A stretch of 13,739 nt of DNA from JBBRYK01 sp038237665 (GTDB taxonomy: Bacteria > Actinomycetota > Thermoleophilia > Gaiellales > Gaiellaceae): the NCBI GenBank assembly GCA_038237665.1, contig JBBRYK010000074.1, positions 1 through 13,739 on the forward strand, in the 5' to 3' direction. Positions 1 through 6,818 of the stretch are shown here, piece after piece. Below the pieces are notes generated by a model. The model was given only the letters and a program-made list of their open reading frames with translations. It had not been told where the DNA came from and searched no databases. Made by a program: the position numbers and the translations under genes. Positions within the stretch are counted from its first letter, which is position 1; each line of letters opens with the position of its first letter.

Positions 1-7
1 CGCCGGG

Positions 8-44
8 CCGGAGGGGAAGCTCCGAGGACGACCTCCCCCTCCGG
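8..44. repeat. Inverted repeat downstream of whiA
   Basis: Positions 8-16 (CCGGAGGGG) and 36-44 (CCCCTCCGG) are perfect 9-bp complementary arms around a 19-nt loop. They lie about 150 bp past the whiA stop codon on the minus strand. No T-run follows on either side, so this could be an actinobacterial-type terminator, part of an unrecognised structured RNA, or chance in GC-rich DNA. The rest of 1-190 holds no gene I can support. A 15-codon minus-strand ORF (MNQIFEQYFHSLQLL) starts by an ATGA overlap with the whiA stop, and the same frame stays open after its TAG to the window edge, but it has no start codon there. Confidence 0.35.
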
Positions 45-190
45 TTGAACCTCGCTCAGGACCGTGGCGACGGACGGGGTCTGAATCCGGCGCCGGACGA
101 GCGTGGACCCGCCGCGGGAAAGTATGACGTACTCCTGAGAGGGAAGCTACAAGAGTTGCAAGCTGTGGAAGTACTGCTCGAAAATCTGGT

Positions 191-1111
191 TCATCGCTCG
201 GCGAGGCGAATGAGCTTCTGCAGGCGGCGGTGAACGGTCGCCTTCGTCGTTTTCGGGCGCGCTTTCGACGCCAGTTCGGACAGGCTCGCAGCGGGGTGCC
301 GGAGCCGAAGCTCGCCCGCCTCGCGGAGCGCCTTGGAGAGGCGGTCGAGCTCGCCGCTTTGCTCCAGCCGGCGAACCGCCTGCAGCTGGACGTGCGCGGC
401 GCGGCCCGCTCGGACGAGATTGGCATGGTCTGCATTCGTGAGCCGGTTGGCGCGGGCTCGTGCCTCCGCGACGACGGCTGCCTCGTCGAAGACGAGCGCC
501 GTCTCGCCGGCGCCGGCCAGCGCGAGCAGGTCGGCGATCGCCTCCGTGCTCTTCGCATAGGCGAGGGCATGGCCGGAGCGCTCGTGCAGCGCCAGCGGGA
601 TTCCCTCGGCCGAGGCCAGGTCGACGAGCAGTTCGGCGCCTGCTCTTGCGCCGACGCGAATCTCGAGGTGCGGGGCCCGAGGCCCGCTGACCGAGCCCGC
701 GCCCAGGAGGGCGCCGCGGAAGTAGGCGGCACGGCAGCAGGAGCGCCCGACGACCCGGCGCGGCGGCCTGTCCAACGGCGCGAGGCGGCTCGTCAGCACA
801 CCCGCCTCGTGGAGTACCTGCAACGCCCGGGCAGCGCCGGAGACGTGGAGCTGGAAGCGTGTTGCCCGGTCGAACGCCCGACGGCGATATGTCCTGATCT
901 CCGACCCGACCTCGAACGCACGCAGGATCGTGAATGCGCGACGGGCGACCGCAGAGCTCGCGAGGTCGAGGTGGACGGAGAGCTCGCCGCGGCCCCGGAT
1001 GTGGAGGCTGCCCGCCGTGTGGAAGAGCGCCGACAGCTCGGCGAGCCGATCACACTCCTTCCAGGGGGCGATCGCGGCGAGCTCGTTGCGGACGTTCTCA
1101 GATGTCGACAT
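191..1111 (-). CDS. whiA: WhiA-family DNA-binding protein (sporulation/cell-division regulator)
   Basis: This 306-residue protein is close to the usual WhiA length (about 310-330). It begins MSTSENVRNELAAIAP, a typical WhiA N-terminus. The first two thirds form the degenerate LAGLIDADG homing-endonuclease-like region, with CCRAAYFRGALLGAGSVS and a second repeat-like segment. The C-terminal third is the helix-turn-helix domain (NLVRAGRAAHVQLQAVRRL ... LSELASKARPKTTKATVHRRLQKL). WhiA is a non-catalytic DNA-binding regulator that acts with WhiB in sporulating actinobacteria; in non-sporulating bacteria its role is in cell division and chromosome segregation. The ATG at 1111 was chosen because homology starts there; the much longer upstream open frame is a shadow of ogt. 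The start overlaps the ogt 3' end by 14 nt, so the two are probably co-transcribed. The usual partners rapZ and yvcK are not adjacent. Confidence 0.93.
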   Translation of the reverse strand: MSTSENVRNELAAIAPWKECDRLAELSALFHTAGSLHIRGRGELSVHLDLASSAVARRAFTILRAFEVGSEIRTYRRRAFDRATRFQLHVSGAARALQVLHEAGVLTSRLAPLDRPPRRVVGRSCCRAAYFRGALLGAGSVSGPRAPHLEIRVGARAGAELLVDLASAEGIPLALHERSGHALAYAKSTEAIADLLALAGAGETALVFDEAAVVAEARARANRLTNADHANLVRAGRAAHVQLQAVRRLEQSGELDRLSKALREAGELRLRHPAASLSELASKARPKTTKATVHRRLQKLIRLAER

Positions 1112-1559
1112 CTTCGAGGCGGAGGAGTCGCCGCTTGTATTCGTGGCCGAGCGATCCGTACGGCCCAAGCCCGCCGGCCGAGACGACGCGGTGGCACGGG
1201 ACGAGGATCGGCAGGCGGTTCCGGGCGCAGAAGCTGCCGGCGGCGCGGGCAGCGCCGGGCCGCCCGGCGAGCGCCGCGAGCTCTCCATACGTGACGACCT
1301 CTCCCCGCGGAATCCGCCGCAAAGCGGTAGCCAGCGCACGTCCGAAGTCGGTCTCGTCGTCGAGTCCGATCTCGACATCGTCGAACGCGACCGGCTCGCC
1401 CGCGAAATAGGCCTGAAGCCGACCCGCGAGCGGGTACGTGCCCTCCGGCTCCGACCCGTTCTCGCGCGGCAGCTCGTGCCAGACCGGTTGACCGTCCTCA
1501 TGCCAGAGCTCCCCCACACCCCAGCCCTCGGCCCGGTAGCGAACGCAGCGAACGGCCAC
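1098..1559 (-). CDS. ogt: Methylated-DNA--protein-cysteine methyltransferase
   Basis: This 153-residue protein repairs O6-alkylguanine in DNA by irreversibly transferring the alkyl group to its own cysteine. The active-site motif ILVPCHRVV is intact, with Cys122 as acceptor. The HTH-like DNA-binding segment TALRRIPRGEVVTYGELAAL and the conserved ARAAGSFCARNRLP (arginine finger/Asn hinge region) precede it, and GGLGPYGSLGHEYKRRLLRLE follows. The start is GTG at 1559. The gene lies upstream of whiA on the same strand and overlaps it by 14 nt. Upstream it abuts the decayed EAL gene (28 bp away). Its length fits Ogt/MGMT proteins with no Ada regulatory domain. The family call is secure; ogt as the symbol is conventional. 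Confidence 0.93.
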   Translation of the reverse strand: MAVRCVRYRAEGWGVGELWHEDGQPVWHELPRENGSEPEGTYPLAGRLQAYFAGEPVAFDDVEIGLDDETDFGRALATALRRIPRGEVVTYGELAALAGRPGAARAAGSFCARNRLPILVPCHRVVSAGGLGPYGSLGHEYKRRLLRLEDVDI

Positions 1560-1587
1560 TACGCGAGGATAGTTCCGGCGTCAGCGC

Positions 1588-2074
1588 TCAGGGCAGCGGG
1601 CCGGGCCGGGCGAGGTAGAAGCCCTGCCCGTAACGAACGCCCAGCGCGCGCAAGGTGCTCAGCTGCTCCTCCGTCTCGATGCCTTCGGCCACGATCGTCG
1701 ATCCGAGCTCGGCCGCGAAGGTGATCATCGCCTTGGCCAGCGCACACTTCCTGCGATCGTCGTCGCGCCGCGGGATCGCACCTGGGCGAGCGCGCCGGCG
1801 AGAACGGCGTAATCCTCGCCGTGAGCATGCTCGGTGAGCTCGAGCACGATGCGGGAACAGTCGGTCCTGGCGAGCGCGAGGCTGCCGCCTGGAGCTCGAG
1901 CTCCGTGCGGAGCCCGACGGACTCGGCATCCGCGAACCAGCTGTCCAGCGGCTCGGAGCCGGCAAACCGCGAGACAGCCTCGTACCCGACGACTTTGGCG
2001 CTGGCGAGATCGACGATGGGCTGGAAGACGATGTCCGGCCCGGGGCGGTCGAGGACGTCACGGATGCGGCTCGC
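1588..2074 (-). pseudogene. EAL-domain (c-di-GMP phosphodiesterase) remnant, 3' half of a receiver-EAL gene
   Basis: The remains of an EAL domain occur in three reading frames. Directly after the TAG of the receiver gene, in the same frame, comes IRDVLDRPGPDIVFQPIVDL and then VVGYEAVSRFAG (EAV at the signature position). The frame changes near 1885 into a piece reading SLALARTDCSRIVLELTEHA. It changes again near 1765 into CALAKAMITFAAELG, TIVAEGIETEEQL and VRYGQGFYLARPGPLP, ending at TGA 1588-1590. An EAL domain has about 240 residues; only about 160 codons remain. The missing parts include the stretch before the ELTE motif (normally containing an N-L-S-P type segment) and the stretch with the paired aspartates and the conserved lysine. 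It therefore cannot hydrolyse c-di-GMP. The intact ancestor was probably one protein with the receiver domain at 2075-2551. Confidence 0.88.
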
Positions 2075-2551
2075 CTAATCGCGCCTCGACTCCTCGGCCT
2101 GTGCAGCGCGCTCGAGGTGCTGTGAGAGCTCCGCTACGACGTCCCCGGTGATCTCGCCCGAGACCCGGCTCTCACCGCGTGCGCAGCGCCCGATCGTTTC
2201 GAGGAGCTCGTGTCCCGAGGCGCCCTTGACGAGATATCCGGTTGCGCCGGACCGGATCATCTCGAGGACCGTTTCGCGGTCGCCGTACGCGGAGAGGGCG
2301 ACGATCTTCGTCTCTGCGGAGGCGGCGAGAATCCATCGTGCGGCCAGGGGTCCGCCTCCGGGCATCCGAACGTCGACCAGCGCGACGTCCGGCCGTAGCC
2401 TTTCGGCCAGCGCGATCGCCGCGGCCGTGTCCTCCGCGATTCCGACCAGGTCGAATGCAGGCTCGGACGCGATCAGCTGCGCCAGAGCCGCCCGGACGAC
2501 CGGCTCGTCGTCGGCGATCACGATCCTGACCTTGGCTGCCGTTGCCGCCAT
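2075..2551 (-). CDS. Response-regulator receiver protein, truncated from a receiver-EAL fusion
   Basis: This 158-residue protein holds a complete receiver domain (about residues 8-125). It has the acidic pocket ADDEP, phosphoacceptor Asp60 in VALVDVRMPGGG, the switch residue in VALSAYG and the conserved lysine in GYLVKGAS. A charged helix, ELSQHLERAAQAEESRRD, follows and ends at TAG. EAL-domain sequence continues in frame immediately after this stop, so the stop is best read as a nonsense mutation in a receiver-EAL gene. The remaining protein could still accept phosphate but has no output domain. The start is ATG at 2551, only 3 nt after the stop of the kinase remnant, which shows an original kinase-regulator operon. 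It may be a surviving stand-alone receiver or simply part of the pseudogene. Confidence 0.8.
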   Translation of the reverse strand: MAATAAKVRIVIADDEPVVRAALAQLIASEPAFDLVGIAEDTAAAIALAERLRPDVALVDVRMPGGGPLAARWILAASAETKIVALSAYGDRETVLEMIRSGATGYLVKGASGHELLETIGRCARGESRVSGEITGDVVAELSQHLERAAQAEESRRD

Positions 2552-2554
2552 TGG

Positions 2555-2839
2555 TCAGTCGAGCTTCGGGCCGACCAGCTCGGCGGCGACACCTTCGAGC
2601 GGCGGCTCGCTGGCCAGGCGGTTGTCGAGGTGCCACTCCAGGCCGAGGCTTTCCCGGGTCTGCTCGAGGCTCATTCGGAGGGCCGAGGCCAGGCCTCCGC
2701 GGTCCAGCTCGGAGGGCCTCTGGTCGAACAGCAGCTGGCGCAGGCGGCCGATTGCGCCGCTGACGTTCTCCTCGAGCTCGTCGACGAGCGCCGCCTCGGA
2801 GCCTGTGAGGCTCCTGCGCAGGAGCGAGAGACGAAGTCC
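2555..2839 (-). pseudogene. Histidine-kinase remnant (NarL-type dimerisation region only)
   Basis: About 85 residues match the region just after the phosphorylated histidine in HisKA_3-type sensor kinases: GLRLSLLRRSL, then LVDELEENVSGAIGRLRQLL, FDQRPSELDRGGLASALR, and LGLEWHLDNRLASEPPLEG. The histidine-containing helix that should precede this is missing. The sequence upstream is instead the 3' end of the Hpt gene. After EPPLEG the kinase sequence ends and the frame stops after about ten unrelated codons (TGA 2555-2557), so the whole ATP-binding domain is missing. No sensor domain is present. It cannot be a working kinase. It lies between the Hpt gene (19 bp) and the receiver gene (3 nt), which was probably its cognate regulator. 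An open frame continues upstream to 2938 inside hpt, but that part is a shadow. Confidence 0.8.
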
Positions 2840-2858
2840 CCGCCGTGAGGTGCCGGCG

Positions 2859-3233
2859 TCACGTCGGGAACTGGCCGGCGGTCTCCGAGGTCGGTGTGGA
2901 CGACGAAGAGGTATCGGCGAACGCCTGGTCGAGGCCAACGAGCAGACCGCGCGCGGCGGCCATGAGCGGCGCGGGTGCGTAGGCTCCCGACTTCAGCAGG
3001 AGCTCTGCCTCCCGCTCCAGGTCGCCGGCCAGATCGGCAATGTGCTCGAGCCCCACTGTTGCCGCCGCACCGCGAAGGTTGTGGGCGTCATGAGCCAGCG
3101 CGAGCAGCGGCTCGGCCCTCGCTTCTGCTCTCTCCGCGAGCAGCTTGCCGAGGGCCTCGTTGATCCGGGCGACGCGAGCGGGTAGCTCCCGGCCGAACAG
3201 GGCGAGCAGCGTCTCGCGAGAGCCGAGTGTCAC
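2859..3233 (-). CDS. Hpt-domain histidine phosphotransfer protein
   Basis: This 124-residue, mostly helical protein carries the Hpt signature LAHDAHNLRGAAATVGLEHI, with His51 as the phospho-accepting residue. The N-terminal helix (LFGRELPARVARINEALGKL) and later helices fit the four-helix Hpt bundle. Hpt proteins shuttle phosphate between hybrid kinases and receiver proteins. The GTG start at 3233 overlaps the stop of the upstream LuxR-type regulator (GTGA), so the two are translationally coupled and probably partners. No intact kinase remains in the window, only the fragment just downstream, so its phosphodonor is unknown. The C-terminal tail (SSSSTPTSETAGQFPT) is low complexity and may be damaged where it meets the kinase remnant. 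Confidence 0.82.
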   Translation of the reverse strand: MTLGSRETLLALFGRELPARVARINEALGKLLAERAEARAEPLLALAHDAHNLRGAAATVGLEHIADLAGDLEREAELLLKSGAYAPAPLMAAARGLLVGLDQAFADTSSSSTPTSETAGQFPT

Positions 3234-3838
3234 AGAAGCCCGCGTTCGCCGGCCCGCTTGACGGCATCCGTTCTGTTTCTCGCTCCGAGCTTGGCGAAAG
3301 CACGGGAGAGGAACGTCTTCACGCTCTCCTTCCCCAGGCTGAGCTCCGCGGCGATCTCGGCGTTCGTCCTACCCTGGCCGGCGAGGCGGAGGACCTCCCG
3401 CTCCCGCGGAGAGAGAGGCGACTCCTCCGAAGCTCGCCGGGGATTCTCGGGGTCGACTATCCCTTCTCCCGAGACCACCGACCGCATGGCATAGAGCAGC
3501 AGATCGGAGTCGCCGCGCTTCAGGACAACACCCTCTGCTCCGGCCTCCCGTACCGCCTCGTTCAGCCCTGCCTCCGCTGTCGCGGTGATGACGAGCACCG
3601 GTACGGTCAGACCTTCGCGGCGCAGAGCCCGGACGATGTCCGTCGCCCGCTGTTCGGGAAGCCTGTAGTCGAGAATCAGAAGGCCGGGTCGGCGACGCCT
3701 GAGGATTGAACGCGCGTCATCCGGGGTACTCCCCTCAGCCACGACACGAAACTCGGTGCCCTCGAGCGATTGACGGATCCAGTCACGGACGATCGCGTCG
3801 TCGTCGACGACCGCGACGCCGATCTCCGCGCCGGCCAC
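3230..3838 (-). CDS. NarL/FixJ-type response regulator (receiver + LuxR HTH)
   Basis: The receiver domain begins at GVAVVDDDAIVRDWIRQ and has phosphoacceptor Asp57 in LLILDYRLPEQ, switch Thr in VLVITATAE and Lys in GVVLKRGDS. A linker leads to an intact LuxR-type DNA-binding domain: LSPREREVLRLAGQGRTNAE and then LSLGKESVKTFLSRAFAKLG. It is likely a DNA-binding transcription factor activated by phosphorylation, perhaps through the coupled Hpt protein. The GTG at 3838 was chosen because it puts the phosphoacceptor at the usual position; the open frame extends to another GTG at 3916, adding 26 residues without family character. This gene looks fully intact, unlike its neighbours. Its stop overlaps the hpt start by 4 nt. 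Confidence 0.87.
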   Translation of the reverse strand: MAGAEIGVAVVDDDAIVRDWIRQSLEGTEFRVVAEGSTPDDARSILRRRRPGLLILDYRLPEQRATDIVRALRREGLTVPVLVITATAEAGLNEAVREAGAEGVVLKRGDSDLLLYAMRSVVSGEGIVDPENPRRASEESPLSPREREVLRLAGQGRTNAEIAAELSLGKESVKTFLSRAFAKLGARNRTDAVKRAGERGLL

Positions 3839-3955
3839 GCCCACGCCCGACTCGGTCGCGGTCAAACCGAGCCGAGCCGAAGCCGGGCGGAGCACTTCCG
3901 CCGCCGATACCCCCACCTACCTGCCCTGGAATCCGTCTTCGCCGTACGCGCCACG

Positions 3956-4439
3956 CTAGATCGACAGCAGCTCGTTCGGAGGATCGCGGCGCCCGGCAAC
4001 CGCGACGTCGAACTGCTTCACCGGCGGGTCGATCGGCCTGACCACCACAGCCGACCGTTCTGCCGTCCCACGAGCAGCCGCTCGCCGCGCAGGTCGGCGG
4101 GCCGGAGCACGCTTCTGGCCGCCAGCGGATGATCTGGCGCGAGCAGCAGGGCGAAATCCTCGCCGGCGAAGATGCGCTCGGCTTCCAGCTCGGAGTAGTC
4201 GGGGGTCTGCCCGATCCAGAGCAGGACGCCCAGATCGAGCTCGCCCGACATCAGGCGAGGGACCTGCGGGATCGTCAGGAGCTCGGTCAACTCGGCGCGG
4301 ACAGTCGCGCATGGTCGGCAAACGCCTTGCCGGCCTCGGTCGGCGCGACTTTGCGGCTCGTGCGGTGGAAAAGCTGGACGCCGAGCTCCTCCTCGAGCTG
4401 CCTGATCATTGCCGACGTATTCACTCCATCTCGCGCCAT
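3956..4439 (-). pseudogene. LysR-type transcriptional regulator remnant
   Basis: There are three pieces in different frames. Positions 4287-4439 encode 50 residues with the second half of the LysR winged helix (SAMIRQLEEELGVQLFHRTS, then RKVAPTEAGKAFADHARL) and stop at TGA. A second frame covers part of the effector-binding domain (LTELL, GELDLGVLLWIG, IFAGEDFALLLAPDHPLAAR, LRPADLRGERLLVG). A third frame holds the C-terminus (PIDPPVKQFDVAVAGRRDPP), ending at TAG 3956-3958. The first helices of the HTH are absent, as is a segment between ELTELL and the effector piece and one of roughly 70 residues before the C-terminus. LysR proteins have about 300 residues; about 160 codons remain. The 5' break falls right beside the palindrome in front of tetR. 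Confidence 0.87.
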
Positions 4440-4441
4440 TG

Positions 4442-4459
4442 GAACAGACCTGTCTGTTC
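4442..4459. promoter_or_regulatory. 18-bp perfect palindrome, candidate TetR operator
   Basis: GAACAGAC-CT-GTCTGTTC has perfect 8-bp arms around a 2-bp spacer. It lies 19 bp upstream of the tetR GTG start and a few bases from the broken 5' end of the lysR remnant. The size, symmetry and position match operators bound by TetR-family dimers, which commonly autoregulate. Binding by the adjacent TetR and control of the dehydrogenase gene behind it are inferences. Confidence 0.65.
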
Positions 4460-4478
4460 GACCGGAGTTTAGCTAACA

Positions 4479-5096
4479 GTGCAACGGGCTCATTCACAAA
4501 TTCACGATGACCCGCCGAGCGCAGAGAATGCCCGCGAGCGGCTCGTCCGCACGGCCTACGACCTCTTCCTGAACGAGGGCTTCACGACTGTCGACGTCGA
4601 CCGGATCGTCGCCGAGGCCGGGGTGTCGAAGAGCACGCTCTACCGGCATTTCCATTCCAAGGACGCTCTCGCGCTCGCCGTGCTCGAGCGCCGCGAGGAA
4701 ATCTGGACGAAGGGATGGCTCGACCACGAGCTCGAGCAGAGAGCGGACACTCCCGAGGGCAAGCTGCTCGCGATCTTCGACGCGTTCGACGCCTGGTTCA
4801 GACGGGGCGACTACAAGGGGTGCATGTTTACGAGATCGCTGGTCGAAAGCGGAGGCGCCGGGACCATCATCGGGGGGGCAAGCGCGCGGGCTCTCGCCGA
4901 CGTCACGGTGATGGTCAGAGGGCTCACGGAGGATCTCGGCGTTCGTGACCCCGACGCGCTCGCGCGAGCCTGGAAGCTGCTGATGCAGGGCGCGATCATC
5001 ATCTCGCTGGAAGGAGATCGAACGGCAGCGCTCCGCGCGAAGGAAGTGGCGAAGCTCCTGCTTGCAGCGGTACGGCCCCCGACGGTTACTCACTAG
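4479..5096 (+). CDS. TetR/AcrR-family transcriptional regulator
   Basis: This 205-residue protein has a classic N-terminal TetR helix-turn-helix: AYDLFLNEGFTTVDVDRIVA, then EAGVSKSTLYRHFHSKDALA (about residues 25-65). The all-helical C-terminal ligand domain carries RRGDYKGCMFTRSLVESGG, a segment common in one large TetR subgroup. The only in-frame start before the domain is GTG at 4479, with GGAG 11 nt upstream. It ends 10 bp before pruA on the same strand, so it probably represses both itself and the dehydrogenase through the palindrome at 4442-4459. The ligand cannot be read from the sequence; a proline or pyrroline metabolite would be logical but is a guess. Confidence 0.88.
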   Translation: MQRAHSQIHDDPPSAENARERLVRTAYDLFLNEGFTTVDVDRIVAEAGVSKSTLYRHFHSKDALALAVLERREEIWTKGWLDHELEQRADTPEGKLLAIFDAFDAWFRRGDYKGCMFTRSLVESGGAGTIIGGASARALADVTVMVRGLTEDLGVRDPDALARAWKLLMQGAIIISLEGDRTAALRAKEVAKLLLAAVRPPTVTH

Positions 5097-5106
5097 AATC
5101 GCCCCC

Positions 5107-6762
5107 GTGAGCACGACGGCGATCTTTCGGCCACCGGCCGCCACGAACGAGCGCGTTCGCGACTATCTGCCCGGCTCGCCCGAGCGCGAGAGTCTCCGCG
5201 TCCGCCTCGAGCGGATGAAGGCCGAGAGACTCGAGATCCCGCTCGTGATCGGCGGCAAGGACGTGAAGACGGGCAAGACACGTGAGGCCGTCATGCCGCA
5301 CGAGAAGAAGCACGTGCTCGCAGACGTGCACCAGGGGAGCGCCGACGAGGTGCAGAAGGCGATCGAAGCGGCTGCGAAGGCCTGGGAGGACTGGCACCGC
5401 TGGCCCTGGGAGGAGCGCGCAGCGGTCTTCCTCCGAGCTGCCGAGCTACTCGCCGGGCCCTGGCGCGACACGCTCAACGCGGCCACGATGCTCGGCCAGT
5501 CCAAGACCGCCCACCAGGCTGAGATCGATGCCGCCTGCGAGCTGATCGACTTCTTCCGCTTCAACGTCGAGTTCATGGTCAGGATCTACGAGGAGCAGCC
5601 GAACTCCTCTCCCGGGGTCTGGAACCGCATGGAGTACCGGCCGCTCGAAGGCTTCGTGTTCGCTGTCAGCCCGTTCAACTTCACGGCGATCGGCGGCAAC
5701 CTGACGAGCTCGCCGGCGCTGATGGGCAACACGGTGATCTGGAAACCGGCCTCGACGGCGATGCTCTCCGCGTACTACACGATGCGCCTGTTCCAGGAGG
5801 CCGGCCTCCCCGACGGTGTGATCAACCTCGTCTACGGCTCGGGCAGCGCCATCGGTGACCCCGTGCTCGCGAGCCCTGACCTGGCGGGCGTCCACTTCAC
5901 GGGCTCGACGCCGGTCTTCCACGAGATGTGGAAGACGATCGGCGGGAATATCGACAGGTACCGGAACTACCCGCGCATCGTCGGCGAGACGGGCGGCAAA
6001 GACTTCATCGTGGCCCATCCTTCCGCGGACGTCGACGCCCTGGCCGCGGCGATCGTGCGCGGCTCGTTCGAGTATCAGGGCCAGAAATGCTCGGCGGCCT
6101 CGCGCGTGTACGCCCCATCCAACCTGTGGCCGGAGCTACGCGAGCGCCTGGAGCAGGAGGTCGCCTCGATCCGGATGGGCGACGTCAGCGACTTCGGCAA
6201 CTTCATGGGCGCCGTGATCGACCAGTCGTCCCTGGACACGCAAAAACAGGCGTTCGCGGATGCTCGCCGCCATGAGCAGACGGAGATCGTCGTCGGAGGC
6301 GGCGTCGACGACAGCGAGGGCTTCTTCGTCGAGCCGACCGTGATCGAGACTCGCGACCCGGACTTCCGTCTGCTCAGGGACGAGCTCTTCGGCCCGGTCG
6401 TGACGACGTACGTCTACGACGAGAAGCGCTGGGACCAGACGCTCGACCTCGTCGACCGAACGGCGCCCTACGGCTTGACGGGTGCCATCTTCTCGCAGGA
6501 CCGCGCCGCTGTCGCCGAAGCGCAGGAGCGGTTGCGCTATGCGGCGGGAAACTTCTACGTCAACGACAAGCCGACGGGCGCAGTCGTGGGTCAGCAGCCC
6601 TTCGGCGGTGCGCGCGCGTCGGGCACGAACGACAAGGCGGGCTCGATGTGGAACCTGATCCGGTGGGTGAGCCCCCGCTCGATCAAGGAGACGTTCGTTC
6701 CGCCCAGGGACTACCGATACCCGTTCCTGTCCTCGAACGGCGACGCAGCAAGCGGGAGCTAA
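5107..6762 (+). CDS. pruA: 1-pyrroline-5-carboxylate dehydrogenase
   Basis: This 551-residue aldehyde dehydrogenase oxidises glutamate semialdehyde (from 1-pyrroline-5-carboxylate) to glutamate with NAD+, the last step of proline and arginine breakdown. The length and sequence fit the stand-alone type. Motifs present are VFAVSPFNFTAIGGNL (Asn191 of the oxyanion hole), WKPAS cofactor region, GVHFTGST, RIVGETGGKDF (general base Glu294), EYQGQKCSAASRVY (nucleophile Cys328), FGPVVTTYVY and NDKPTGAVVGQQPFGGARAS. All catalytic residues are intact. The GTG at 5107 (VSTTAIFRPP) is preferred; the frame extends upstream only into tetR. There is no clear Shine-Dalgarno site, consistent with co-translation or read-through from tetR. 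No proline dehydrogenase gene lies in the window. Confidence 0.95.
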   Translation: MSTTAIFRPPAATNERVRDYLPGSPERESLRVRLERMKAERLEIPLVIGGKDVKTGKTREAVMPHEKKHVLADVHQGSADEVQKAIEAAAKAWEDWHRWPWEERAAVFLRAAELLAGPWRDTLNAATMLGQSKTAHQAEIDAACELIDFFRFNVEFMVRIYEEQPNSSPGVWNRMEYRPLEGFVFAVSPFNFTAIGGNLTSSPALMGNTVIWKPASTAMLSAYYTMRLFQEAGLPDGVINLVYGSGSAIGDPVLASPDLAGVHFTGSTPVFHEMWKTIGGNIDRYRNYPRIVGETGGKDFIVAHPSADVDALAAAIVRGSFEYQGQKCSAASRVYAPSNLWPELRERLEQEVASIRMGDVSDFGNFMGAVIDQSSLDTQKQAFADARRHEQTEIVVGGGVDDSEGFFVEPTVIETRDPDFRLLRDELFGPVVTTYVYDEKRWDQTLDLVDRTAPYGLTGAIFSQDRAAVAEAQERLRYAAGNFYVNDKPTGAVVGQQPFGGARASGTNDKAGSMWNLIRWVSPRSIKETFVPPRDYRYPFLSSNGDAASGS

Positions 6763-6774
6763 CCCAGTCCTTAC

Positions 6775-6793
6775 AGCGCCCGCACGGGGCGCT
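6775..6793 (+). terminator. GC-rich hairpin after pruA
   Basis: AGCGCCC-GCACG-GGGCGCT forms a perfect 7-bp stem with a 5-nt loop, 12 bp past the pruA stop. There is no T-run, as is common for actinobacterial terminators. It could also lie in the leader of the small ORF at 6819. Confidence 0.5.
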
Positions 6794-6818
6794 CATACGC
6801 CGCTCCTACGCTGCCGGG

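Noticed and set aside
230..1294. 354-codon plus-strand frame opposite whiA and ogt
   Set aside because: Arg/Ala/Gly-rich composition with no motif; it is the complement of two real genes.
1112..1519. N-terminal extension of whiA
   Set aside because: Low-complexity Ser/Arg sequence that is the out-of-frame reading of ogt; WhiA homology starts at ATG 1111.
2172..2636. 154-codon minus-strand frame overlapping the receiver gene
   Set aside because: Arg-rich out-of-frame reading of the receiver gene with no conserved residues.
2811..2824. 14-bp palindrome CTCCTGCGCAGGAG inside the kinase remnant
   Set aside because: It encodes ordinary kinase-helix residues (LLRRS) and is probably a by-product of Leu/Arg codons.
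4494..5144. 216-codon minus-strand frame opposite tetR
   Set aside because: Antisense shadow; the TetR motifs are clear on the plus strand.
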